Positions 1 through 10,645 of a stretch of DNA of 64,000 bases are shown here, piece by piece. Under the pieces are notes generated by a model. The model was given only the letters and a program-made list of their open reading frames with translations, was not told the origin of the DNA and ran no database searches. The stretch spans positions 62,001 through 126,000 of the forward strand of contig NC_068577.1 in assembly GCF_025698545.1 (NCBI RefSeq), in the 5' to 3' direction. How positions within the stretch are numbered: the first letter of the stretch is position 1; every line of letters starts with the position of its first letter. Source of the DNA: Gossypium raimondii. Its lineage: Eukaryota; Streptophyta; Magnoliopsida; Malvales; Malvaceae. The translations under genes and the position numbers were made by a program.

Positions 1-1230
1 GTAGCAGAGTAACGAGAGGATGAACGCATGCGCACCGCTTATATGTCTGTCTCTTTCTCCTTTTCATCTTATTGTGGCTTTGTTTTATGCTGGCGCTCAT
101 TTTGCGTGGTTTCAAAACTAAGTTAATAAGAAGTTGACTTGTTGGATTTAGAAGTTGACTGATTCATCTGACTTTGCCCCAATTCGTGTTTTTTACAAAA
201 ATAATACCCTTAGTTTGTTGCGCAGAAAGAGAACCGGCAACAAATGATAGTATTCAAGAAAAGTGTTTAGAAGATGACAACAATATACATTAATTAAGGT
301 AGCTAAAGATTTTTATGTCGTGAAAGCAGAAGGCCGGCAGCAGGGTTGTGCTTGGAGAAATATGCTGCCAAGGGAGTTGTCAAAACATTGTTTTCTGTTG
401 CTTATGTTCTTTTTTAGCTGTCAATTTAACCAAAACGTAAAGGATGAGGTGACAAATGTCACAAACACGTTATGTGTAGTTATTATAAAAAGTCAAATGT
501 GGGGTATAATTTAGTTAATTTCAATGTCAATCTTTGGAATCTTCTCAATCTCAATTTCAACTTTCTAGATATTTATTTGGGTGAGCTGTGATGGATAAAA
601 TATTACTTTTACCTTTTGTTTTTATGCATAAAGTTTTTAATTCTGGAAACTATTCTATTACCCTTTTTCATTTCTTTTCCTTTTCCTGGATATTCCACTA
701 CTTGTTATTGGAAGTTAATCATTCCATACATTATCACTAAAAAATTAATTTTTAAAAAAGTTAAGTAATTTTCTTTGTATTGGTATTAAAATTTTTTTGG
801 TCCAAATTAAATCTTGGGCTTAACAATTATTCACATGTTAGGCCATGAGTTAAATAATTGAACTCATATTAAGGCTTAAAATTATTTTTTTAAATTAGAT
901 CTTGAACTTGACAATTGTTCTCACATTGAGACCTGAACTCTAGGATTTTAAGGACTAGTTTGGAAAAAAAAGAGTTTAAACCTTAATATGAGAACAATTA
1001 TCAAGTTCAAGATCTAATTTAGACTAAAAAAAGTTCAAGCCCCAATATAAAAAAATTTATCAAATTTAAGCCCTAAAATGTAATTTAACCCCAAACAAAA
1101 GTTCATCATCAACAATACAACAACATGATTGATACTTCCAAAGACGTAAAATTGTTTTAATTTTTTATTTATCATGAATAATTACCCTCAGTTTTCTCGT
1201 CCTTAAAGCTAGTAAACCATTAGATCAGTC
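1..1230. other. Intergenic region upstream of the UNC93-like gene
   Basis: No supportable coding region. The first 120 bases are less AT-rich and contain pyrimidine runs, as in a plant 5' UTR or promoter. They may belong to a gene lying left of the window, but no start codon or exon can be defended. The rest is AT-rich and includes a foldback repeat, listed separately. A short ORF at 320-514 has no recognisable domain. Confidence 0.5.
786..1085. repeat. Foldback (inverted-repeat) element upstream of the UNC93-like gene
   Basis: The arm at 891-930 (reading ...AGATCTTGAACTTGACAATTG...) is almost the exact reverse complement of the arm at 983-1022. There are only a few mismatches over about 38 bp, with a 52 bp loop. 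Weaker complementarity continues outward to about 786 and 1085, as in a decayed MITE or foldback element. No clear target duplication was found. Confidence 0.6.
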
Positions 1231-1235
1231 CTCTT

Positions 1236-1243
1236 TATAAGCA
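1236..1243 (+). promoter_or_regulatory. Possible TATA box of the UNC93-like gene
   Basis: A TATAAGCA stretch lies about 85 bases before the ATG at 1324, a reasonable distance for a short 5' UTR. The region is AT-rich, so chance occurrence is likely, and no transcript evidence is available. Confidence 0.3.
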
Positions 1244-1323
1244 GTTGATACTTGTTATTCTGAATCTTACTCCCAATTTTCTTGCCATTTTCGATCCTTT
1301 GCCCCCCCCCCCCCAAAAAAAAA

Positions 1324-2819
1324 ATGGGTGCCGAAGTTGAAGTTAAAGATGAAGAATCAATCACCAAATTGTCCACAAAATCAAGATTCAGATACAATTC
1401 CCCACTTGTTCAAGTCTCCCTTATAGGCCTAGTATGTTTTTGTTGCCCTGGAATGTTCAACGCCTTATCTGGTATGGGAGGAGGAGGCCAAGTCAATCGA
1501 ACTGCCACCAACAACGCTAACACCGCCCTTTACACCACTTTCGCCGTGTTTGGTATCTTAGGTGGTGGCATTTACAACATCCTCGGACCCCATCTTACCC
1601 TTGCTGCCGGTTGTAGCACTTATGTCTTATACGCTGGTTCTTTGCTTTATTACAACCACCAACCACACCAAGGTTTTGTTATCATTGCTGGTGCTTTACT
1701 GGGTATTGGAGCTGGTCTTCTTTGGGCTTGTGAAGGTGCTATTATGACTAGTTATCCTCCACCAAATCGGAAAGGCACTTATATTTCCTTGTTTTGGAGT
1801 ATATTCAACATGGGTGGTGTCATTGGTGGATTGGTTCCTTTTATTCTGAATTACCATAGAAACGAAGCAGCTTCTGTGAATGATGCTACTTATATTGGCT
1901 TCATGTGCTTTATGTCAGCAGGAACTCTTCTTTCTTTTGCTATTTTGCCACCTAACCGTGTTGTTCGTGATGATGGTACACGTTGTACCGATGTTAAGTA
2001 CTCTAGTGTCTCTAAAGAAGCAACTGAGGTCCTTCAATTGTTTACTAATTGGAAAATGTTGCTTATTGTCCCTGCTGCTTGGGCTAGTAATTTCTTTTAT
2101 ACTTATCAGTTTAATAATGTGAATGCTGTTCTTTTTAATCTTAGAACTAGAGGGTTAAACAATGTGTTTTATTGGGGGGCACAAATGTTAGGTTCTATTG
2201 GGATTGGTTACATTTTGGATTTTAGTTTCCAAAGCAGGAGGATGAGGGGTTTTGTTGGGATTAGTGTTGTTGCTTTGCTTGGTACTGCAATTTGGGGTGG
2301 TGGTCTTGCCAATCAGCTTCCTTATTCGCATGATCGTCCTCAAAGTGAAAAGTTGGATTTCAAGGACTCTTCTTTTGCTGGTCCTTTTGTTTTGTACTTT
2401 AGCTATGGATTGCTTGATGCCATGTTTCAAAGCATGGTTTATTGGGTTATAGGAGCCTTAGCTGATGATTCACAGACACTCAGCAGGTAGTGCTCTTTTC
2501 TTCATTACATGTTCTTTCGGTGTCCATCCATTTTTTACTTATGTTTGATGTCTCTTAATAATATTGCAGATATAGTGGATTCTATAAGGGAGTACAAAGT
2601 GCAGGAGCAGCAGTTGCTTGGCAAGTTGATACACACAAGGTTCCGTTCCTTTCCCAGTTGATTGTGAATTGGTCACTCACTACTATAAGTTATCCATTGC
2701 TGGTGCTTCTAGTTATGCTAGCTGTAAAGGATGATAACAAGACTGAAGATGAAATTGTAAATGAGGCTCCTGTTCCATCTTCTAATAAAGATATCAACAG
2801 TACTGCCATCTCTACTTAG
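1324..2819 (+). CDS. UNC93-like protein, MFS-type multispanning membrane protein
   Basis: Two exons, 1324-2486 and 2570-2819, joined at an AG|GTAGTG donor and a TTGCAG acceptor, give 470 residues. The exon 1 frame continues into exon 2 as ...LSRYSGFYKGVQSAGAAVAW and ends at TAG. The protein has many hydrophobic segments and reads like the plant and fungal UNC93-like family (DUF895, MFS fold): early GMFNALSGMGGGG loop, GPHLTLAAG, and GAGLLWACEGAIMTSYP, a family hallmark. The N-terminal 30 residues are acidic and polar, and the C-terminal tail (KDDNKTEDEIVNEAP) is hydrophilic. Plant members are proposed ion-channel-associated or transporter-like proteins, but the substrate is unknown. The first ATG in frame is at 1324, directly after a C13-A10 homopolymer. 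Any earlier in-frame start would need a TTG. It is convergent with the helicase gene, about 450 bases apart. Confidence 0.9.
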
Positions 2820-3272
2820 CTGTTATTTGTTTTGTTTGTCTTTTCTCCCACGTTCCTGCCCTAAATGGAGCATCTTGTCTTTTTACAACAGTTGTTATGT
2901 TTACGTTACCACGCCATTATTGTCTCCATTAAAAGGAAATTTAAGTTAAATGCTACTGTGCAGAGCTTTCTTCACTTAATGGAATTCAACACTTTTCTCT
3001 CCATTTCTTCATAAATATCTGATGAATTTCAAGGCAAAATATCCCATTTTCCTGGATTTAAAGTTCTAGGTAGCATTTGATAATAATAATAATAATAAAA
3101 AGTTCTAGGTAGCAGATATTTACAACAAAATATCCCAGAAGTTCTCTCCATTTCCAAAGTAAGCCTTTAATGGCCTATAAAACTTGAAAGTAAGTCCTAG
3201 AAATCCTATTATAACCAAAAAAACAGTAAAAGAGCTCCATGGAGAGGGGTTAGAAACATGATGCCTGAAAAC

Positions 3273-6200
3273 TCATAGGGACATGAGAGTGCGAAGATCA
3301 TCTATCGTGACTTCTTTCCGATGCTTAGGGCCCTTCCTTCCAAAAGCTTCTGTTGCTAGTTTCTTTTTCCTCTCTTGCAACTCCAATACCCTCTCTTCAA
3401 TGCTGTTTCGAGCAATCAGCCTCACAATCTTTACATCTTCCTTCTGCCCGATACGATGAACCCTATCCATAGCCTGTTCCTCAACAGCTGGGTTCCACCA
3501 TGGTTCTATCAAGTAAACTCTAGAAGCAGCTGTAAGGTTGATACCTGCACCTGAAGCCTTGAGACTTGCAAGCAAAACTGTCGGCCCATCTAGTCCTGGA
3601 ACTTGGAACTCTTCAATCACTTGAGCTCTCTTTTTTGCATTCATTGATCCATCTAAACGCAATATCTTAAAACCAGCATCTGTCAGCGGCTTTTCAAGTA
3701 GTAGCAACATAGTTCGGAACTGAGAGAAAACAACTGACTTTGTAGCTGGCTTTTGATCTCTTGACTCCCGAAGGAGGCTTAGTAGAGCAGATACTTTCGA
3801 TGATGTGGGGTTCCTTGATGATATTTCAGTGTGATCAGCTTCAGAAGATTTTGGAGGGGCTGAAAAGAGATCAGACTGAGATAAGGGTTGACGACACAAA
3901 GGGCAGCATGGCTTCGTACGCTGTAGGGTTTTAAGGATGCAGGATCGGCAAAAGATATGGGCACAACGTGTAATTACTACATCAACAGGAAGAGAGATGC
4001 AAATAGGACAGTCGAAATCCTCGCCATCTTGTAGCATCACAACCATCTTTTTTAGCAACTCTGGGTTGTTGGATACATCTGTTTCAAATTTATATACATG
4101 TCACAAGTGAACTATAACAACAATCGTCAGCATGCTAGAAAATAGTTCCACCTTGTACCATGATGCTGAAACATTTCTATAAAAATGAGAACAGTGAACA
4201 ATCTGAAGAACAACACGGCAATATCCATTAGAAGAACAATACTAGCATGCCCAGAAGCAAAGTATCAAGAGGCTGAATATACACTGACTGACCTAGTACA
4301 CAGCTCTACCAGCAAGCAGGCAGCAGAATACGATCAGATCCCCAGTAAGTGCAGAAAGAGGTGAACCTCTAAAAGCACTGATAATTCTCTGAATCCATAA
4401 ATTTATAATGTTCTAAAATTCCATTGCCATTCATTTTCTTAAACATAAGCTAAAGAAATTTTTCCTGGGTTGCAAAATCATTAAAACAATCTTTCACCAG
4501 AAAAATATCCAGTATATAATGTTACCAACATCAAAATCACTGTTCATCGTACTCTGGGACAAGTCCTGACAAACTACTTATCCTAACTAACCACTCTTAA
4601 CAAGTCCATAAATGACATCCTCTTAAACTTTGATAAACCCAGGTAACAGACAAAAAGGAATTAAGATTACTTATCAGGGCAAACAACATCTTTTAACCTT
4701 CTGAACTACTATCACATTCCATCTTCGCTGCCTGAGGATTTCCTTTATCATGAAGCCTAGACCCTAATGTCCTTAGAACCATAATTTTTCTTTACAAGCT
4801 AACTTATGACACCTACTGAAGCATCATATACTACATATTTGTGCCTCACACACAAAAAAAGTATCCAGCCAAAACTTATTTTCTAGAGATTTTCTGTGAA
4901 GTCAGTAAGTGCTTCAGTCAATTCTCCAAAGAAAGAAAAGATCCCCTCCAGTAGCACATCTATATTTCCTTGGCCTAATCTGTACCTTCAACATCCTTTA
5001 AACGTCTTCCCATTAAGAATTCTCCAATAGCATTTAACGGATTCAAGCATTCTCTGACTAAATTTCTTTGTGGCTACTAAACTCAAAACCCCAGGGGGAC
5101 TTCTGAAACAAGTGATCTAAGTAAAATGATTCAATTACAAGACAAATCTCTTTTTCCTAAATTTCCTAGAGATTGCACATAAAAACATAGCATGTCTGTC
5201 AGTAGTTGCAATAGTCCAGAAATAAAAGAAATCTGCCTGTAGGAATCATAAATTCCATAGAATGCACAAAGGGTTTCAACATAAACCATAAATTCTTTGG
5301 CCCTGGTCTTAACCTAAATATTCAATCTGTTAGAGCAAGCGACTAAACTGAATCTCTAAAATATAACAATTCGGTAAACAGTATTGAATAAAATTTTAAT
5401 GGAACCTAAAAAAATGTCAAGGTATATGAGTAGGATATATTCTAATAACTTTGAATACCTTCAACATTGCTAGATGGAAACAACGCTCGGAGATCCAGAG
5501 GTAACAGGGCAAGACTAGTACAAATCTGCCGAAGTCGTAAAAGCATGCCAAGCACGGTTGAATAGTTGCGCACTAGACTGTCATTTGCAATGAACTCCTC
5601 GATAACATTTTTGGCTTTTCCTTCAATCTGGTCATAAAGTTCACGCTCTTCTACAGAAAGCTCAACATAACATGTTTGTAATGTTTTAGGTGGCAATCCA
5701 ACTAAGTTATTACCCTTTATTCTCCGCAAGGAGATGCTGGCCATCAGAACCTGAAAGAATTTTATTTCATAACAAATCAATATGCATAAGAAAGAATGAA
5801 ATGAAAAGGAGCCTATCCTAATTCCTACATAGATGTCTAAGTGAGCTACTTCTGCTCAAGTAGTCAACTATCATGTTCAACTGAAAAGGCTATCTTCTAA
5901 GATTAAGTTTGAGCAACTCAGGTGACAGTTTTAGTTTCCTCATACATGATTCAATTACTTCATAAATCTAGTTAATTTCTTCTTCTTCTTTTTTACATAT
6001 TATACACATATAATACAAATATCAAATAACAATACATGTTTCCATTAAGAGCTGTCATAGTTATGCTTGGCTACCTGGAGACGTGAGAGACCATTCTTAT
6101 TACCCTGAGCAAGGGGTCGTTGAACCAAACTTCTCCAATAGCTCTTGATAGAAAACGGTTCGAATCGCAAAAATGCCATCAAAGAAAACAAATCAGATGA

Positions 6201-7568
6201 GCCATTTTGGATGGGAGTTCCTGTAACGACCCATCTACAAGTGGCCTTCAAATTAGTGACAGCTTTACTCTGTTGGGCATTTGCATTCTTAATCACATGT
6301 GCCTCATCTAAGATGACTCGCCACCACTCTATCTTCTTCATAGGAGAGTCAAACCAAGATTCTTCAGTGGCCAGAGTACTATAAGTAGTCAAAATAATAT
6401 CATACTTCTTAAGCTCCTCAACTTCCTTAGTTCTTTCTCCTCCATAATACATATACACCTTCAATTTCCCCGGACTAGTGTGTTCCTCAAGCTGTGTTAT
6501 CCATGATGAAAACACAGAGGGGGGGCACACAACTAATGTCGTTCTTCGGCCAGAAAAACTGACACACCCATCAGCTACACTGACAGATTTCCCCTTAGCT
6601 TTACTGCCAAATTCAGCTTCCTTAGTATTACGTTTTTTTAGAGGTCTAGTACCTTTCTTACTAGCTCCTCTACCCCTCTTTCCCTTCTTAACATCCTCCT
6701 CAACAATCTCTTCTATACCAGCATCACCAGAATTGGGAACAAAGCTACCAAATTTATCAAACGCAATCAAAGAAAGCAAAGTTAGAGTCTTACCTAATCC
6801 CATATCATCAGCAAAAATCCCTCCTCGCAAAGGCTCAGGACGTTTATCAGTCTGATAATTTGTCAACACGTTTACAAATTCTCCACCTTTCTCCTCCCAA
6901 AAAAGAGGCAACTCATTCGAATTTTCTTTATGGAGTAACCATCCTAAACCTTCCTTTTGGTGCAACAAAAGCTGAGATATAATAACCTCATTTGGAGGCT
7001 CTATGGGTTCCATTGCTGCCTTCTTGCTAACATTCTTTTCGACCAACTTGAAAACCTTATCCAAACTCTGGGACTCTCCTCCAGCTCTGTTTCCCTTAAC
7101 CACAGCAGCCTCAGACAACGTGAAAGACACATCAGAGTGGGAAATTAACTCCAACCCACCTCGTGAAATCGCGGATTTAACAGAATTAAAGGCTTCTAAT
7201 CTAGCAAAAATGTGAATTTGGCAGGGGATTTTATACCTATTACTAGCACTACGAGAATTAGGCACGATACCTTCGACGACAATCAAGTGAGAGTCAATCA
7301 AAGGCGAAAGTACGGCGGCTACGGAACGCTCGATATGGCCCACTTGAAGGGTTCTAGTGTTGAGAACTTTGAGGGCGTTTCCGTCGTAAGGGTTGAGAGG
7401 TTCTCGCACAAGTCCCACCATTTCTCGGCCACTGATTTTGCCTCTGTAATACTGAAGGCCTACTATATTGGCGATGACAAAGCCAAGCAAATAAGTATCG
7501 AAGGAAGACTGGGAAGAGGATTCTTGATCCTCCCATAATTCATCAACGGACGACGCCAATTCTTCCAT
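3273..7568 (-). CDS. SMARCA3L1: HIRAN-SNF2-RING DNA helicase/ubiquitin ligase, RAD5/HLTF type (SMARCA3-like 1)
   Basis: Three exons, 7568-6075, 5750-5459 and 4078-3273, give 863 residues, close to what I recall for Arabidopsis At5g05130. All introns are GT-AG and the joins keep frame (SRLQ|VLMAS; NVEG/D|VSNNPELL). Domains in order: HIRAN about residues 24-123, which in HLTF binds 3' DNA ends; SNF2 ATPase with Walker A DMGLGKT at 255-261 and DEAH at 421-424; a lysine/arginine-rich insert at about 293-323 that could be a nuclear signal; C3HC4 RING at 619-657 (Cys619, 622, 634, His636, Cys639, 642, 654, 657) inside the helicase; helicase C-terminal half with ASGAGINLTAA and RVHRIGQ. By family, it should act in the nucleus on stalled replication forks, remodelling DNA and ubiquitinating PCNA. 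The ATG at 7568 was chosen because the open frame upstream has only a TTG. Intron 2 (4079-5458, 1.4 kb) holds nothing recognisable. Confidence 0.95.
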
Positions 7569-7647
7569 TAGGTTGAGGCTTTGGGTTTTTGAATTTTGAG
7601 TGAAGAGAGGGAAGTGAGGGACTTTAAATGCCAATGCATAAACCCAT

Positions 7648-7656
7648 CTTTATACT
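7648..7656 (-). promoter_or_regulatory. Possible TATA box of the SMARCA3-like gene
   Basis: On the minus strand TATAAAG lies about 85 bases upstream of the chosen ATG at 7568, at a plausible distance for a core promoter. The next 200 bases upstream lead into a MITE copy at 7819-8001. Confidence 0.4.
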
Positions 7657-7818
7657 CCACGGTGCACCGAGTTATACCCATTTTTAGGTTAAATTATTGT
7701 TATCGTCCTTTACAATATTGAAATTTGAAAAACAGTCTTCTTACATTAATTTGAAATAATTTGATAAGACCATTCTTGCAATGTTATTAGTTACTTCTAA
7801 TAACCAATATGATTAAAC

Positions 7819-8001
7819 TAAAAGTACCATCAACCTATGTTAGGGGGCCGATTGCATTTTGCTCTCTCTACAATGCGTATGTATGAGATATACGTGGCAC
7901 GTCATTTTAGTTTTAAACAATAAAATGTAAGTTGCCATTTTTTTAGTTAAAGGGTCCAAAGCAATCTAATTTATAGGACAGACTCCCATAATACTTTTAT
8001 C
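7819..8001. mobile_element. Short copy of the GTAAAAGTACCATGGAGGCCC-like palindromic MITE family
   Basis: The left end reads AAAAGTACCATCAACC... followed by GGGGGCCGATTGCATTTTGC. The right end is the imperfect reverse complement (...CCCATAATACTTTTATC). About 183 bp, so internally deleted relative to the 350-370 bp copies at 27802, 42855 and 46341. It shares the internal ATGAGATATACGTGGCA segment with them. It sits about 250 bases upstream of the helicase start codon. Confidence 0.6.
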
Positions 8002-8640
8002 AATTATTAACTATCCTTGTTAAAATATTTCCCTAAATTTTCTCTAAAACATTTTTAACACAAAAAATTCATTTCAGTGTAATAATAAAAAAAAGAGGTG
8101 TTTTTAAGAAAACTTTACACCAATATTTTAATCAACATAATTAACTATATTAGTTTTTAAGAGAATTAATAATTACATGGATGAATTATTATCATTATAA
8201 AAGTAAAATATTAAACTATACCAAATTAAAATTTAACTTTTTAAATTTGAGCATAATAAAAAACCATAATTTTACCTCATTTTCATTTCCACCTTCTTCT
8301 TTTTTTAAAAAAATTATAAATGTTTGGAAAATATGATAATCTTACTTTTGAGGTTTTTATTAGAATATTGTTTTTGGCTCAAATTTATTAAAAGGGTGAA
8401 TTAAGATTTTAAAATTTTTTATATGTAGGATAAAAAGCTTGATACTTCGAATTATAGTACTTGAGCTTCAATTTTTAACTCCACTGTTTTAAAATGTCTC
8501 AATTAAAGATTTTTCAATTCACTAAATTATATATAGCAAAAGAACATTAACATTAGTTTTCAAGGCTAAACTAATAACACTATCGATTTACCATTAGTGA
8601 GAGATTAAGTTAAAAAATAAACCTCTAAAACGTAGGTGTT
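8002..8640. other. AT-rich intergenic DNA with nothing recognisable
   Basis: Low-complexity AT-rich sequence with stop codons in all frames and no coding signal, RNA gene or clear repeat structure. Confidence 0.5.
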
Positions 8641-9070
8641 TATAATATTAAGCTCACTAAAACCCATACAAGGATTTTACAATGAAAGCACTCAAGACTA
8701 TGTTTAAGAAAATAAAGAGAATTAAAGAGTATTCTTCTTGATTTGGATTAGTGTTCTTAAAGTGTATTTATATCAAGGAATTGGTTTGTAGTCATTTAGA
8801 GTCGACGGGGATAAAATGGAGTTGTTGCAAGATAAATATTTCAGTAGAAAAAGTTGACTTGAAAGACAAGTATCGATACTTACAAAGAGAGTATCAGTAC
8901 CTTTTACAAAAATTGGCCATTAGTACTCGTTATAAAGGTTGTGGTATCGACACCTTAGAGGCGTGTATAGTTACCTAAAGCACATGTAATGATGCCTCAA
9001 GAACCAATATTGATACCTTGCCCTTCTATTTTGTCTTATGGCTATTGATTTGTAAAGTATCCATACACAA
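8640..9070. repeat. Cluster of degenerate GTATCGATAC palindromes, possible LTR fragment
   Basis: A perfect 14-base palindrome AAGTATCGATACTT lies at 8868-8881. Degenerate copies of the same motif follow (AGAGTATCAGTACC near 8889, GGTATCGACACC near 8941, AATATTGATACC near 9007). The spacing and style match the palindrome clusters inside the long LTRs at 28.6-31.0 kb and 33.0-38.3 kb, so this may be a remnant of another LTR. No ends or target duplication are visible. The 75-residue ORF here (8751-8978) looks accidental. Confidence 0.35.
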
Positions 9071-9457
9071 ACCTTAGGTAATGATACTTACTCATCAAAA
9101 AACATTTTAAACACTCTGGAACAACTTGAGATTAACTCAAAAACTTTTGGAACAAGAACATATTTAGAATATTTTTGTGAGTATTTTTAAGCTTTGAAAA
9201 AGTTTAATGAAAATTTTCAACAATATTTTTACTAAATAATTTAGAGATAAAATATATAAAATTTGTTTTAAAGGTTGTTATATCAAAATCAAAAGAAATC
9301 AAAGCTAACCATGGTAAAATATGTGTATTATTCTCCATAATTTTGGAGGGATACCTCAACTAATAAGTTTAACTTGGGACAAACAGAGAAAATTTTGACT
9401 AACAAGTTTGACTTCAGGATCAATAAGGGGTTAAGGAAAGAGACCTTGACAAACAAG

Positions 9458-9656
9458 TTTAACTTTGAACCTCGACTCTCATAGGTGTCAAGGTTCGTTT
9501 AATATTTTTATTATTTTCTTCTTTTTAATGTCTAACTTTGAACATTGACTCTCAAAGATGCCGAGGTCCATTTAATATTTTTACTACTTTCTTTATTTTT
9601 AAGTTTGACTTCGAATCTCAATACTCATGGGAGTCAAGATTCTCTTTCTTCGTCCC
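9458..9656. repeat. 73-bp degenerate tandem repeat, about 2.7 units
   Basis: Units begin at 9458 (TTTAACTTTGAACCTCGACT), 9531 (TCTAACTTTGAACATTGACT) and 9604 (TTTGACTTCGAATCTCAATA), exactly 73 bases apart. Each is followed by CTC...GGTGTCAAGG-like and TTTAATATTTTTA segments. Shorter related pieces (AAGTTTAACTTGGG, AAGTTTGACTTCAGG) lie just upstream at 9364-9420. Confidence 0.7.
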
Positions 9657-9867
9657 CTGCTTGATTACACTCTTCAAAAAAAAACCTTATTTTAAATGAA
9701 ACTTATTATAAAAATATTTTTTACAATATTCTAATAAACAAACTTTGGATTTTTAAAGAATAAAATAGTTTTCTAAGACATTATTGCATGCCGATAAAAT
9801 TTATATAAAAATTTAAAAGATTTTAAGATATTGTTAAATAAATTTGTAACTTTTTAAATTATTTTAT

Positions 9868-10645
9868 AGGATAAGTTATATATATAGTCACTTAATTATT
9901 AAAAATTTTATTTTTGACACTCAAAATAAAAAATTTGCAATTTAGACGCTCACATTACCTAGGTCATCCATTTTGATCACTCCCATTAAAATTTAAACGG
10001 AAATCTAACCTAGCATTTCACCTCTCCAAAAAATATTTTTTTAATGAAAAAAGAAGGGTTTTTCTTCTTCCTAAATAAAAATGTTGTTTCCAACTTGTTG
10101 TTGCCACCGCCTTCTCCGATGGTCTTCTCCGATGACTAAACACGCAAAAACTCTCTTCTCTCCCTTTTTTTCTCAAATCTTAGGATAGTTTTCCGTGAAT
10201 CAGTCACAAACTCTTCAAATCTCACCTTGAAACTAGAAGGTAATGTCTGCCGATTTCCTTCTCCGACCATCCAATTGCCTTAGTTCCAAGGTATGTTGTT
10301 CTTAGTCTTGGCACCAAACGTCATTTTTTAGATCAATAACTCCATGCTCAAAATGATTTTTTTCACCAAAAAAATAGGCTTAGTAATGCAAATGTTCTAC
10401 TTTTTTAGGGGTTAAACCTCATTTATATTAAAAGGTTGGGGAATAAAGTGATACTTTTTTATTTTACTTAACTATGTGGAAAAAAAATTAGAAACAATTC
10501 TACATCAGATTTTCATTTGAGATTTTAACGGGAGTGACCAAAATGAACAAACTATGTAACATACGTGCCTAAATTGTAAACTTTTTATTTTGGGTGCCTA
10601 TAATGAAAATTTTGTTATAGTTGGTTGACCGTTTATGTAGTTTAC
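9868..10645. mobile_element. Foldback/MITE element with about 140-bp inverted ends
   Basis: The left arm (9868-10010, with GACACTCAAAATAAAAAATT, TTTGATCACTCCCATTAAAA) matches the reverse complement of the right arm (about 10505-10645, with TTTTAACGGGAGTGACCAAA and TTTTTATTTTGGGTGCC). The roughly 490 bp middle is unrelated and non-coding. The same arm type appears again at 63395-63550. No target duplication was identified, so the class (MULE-like or other) is open. Confidence 0.55.

Noticed and set aside
320-514. 64-residue ORF near the left edge
   Set aside because: No domain, no family resemblance, and composition of non-coding DNA.
1282-1323. Longer N terminus for the UNC93-like protein
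   Set aside because: It would start with TTG and run through the C/A homopolymer; the ATG at 1324 fits better.
7569-7634. Longer N terminus for the SMARCA3-like helicase
   Set aside because: The in-frame first codon is TTG, and starting at 7568 gives the usual family length (863 residues).
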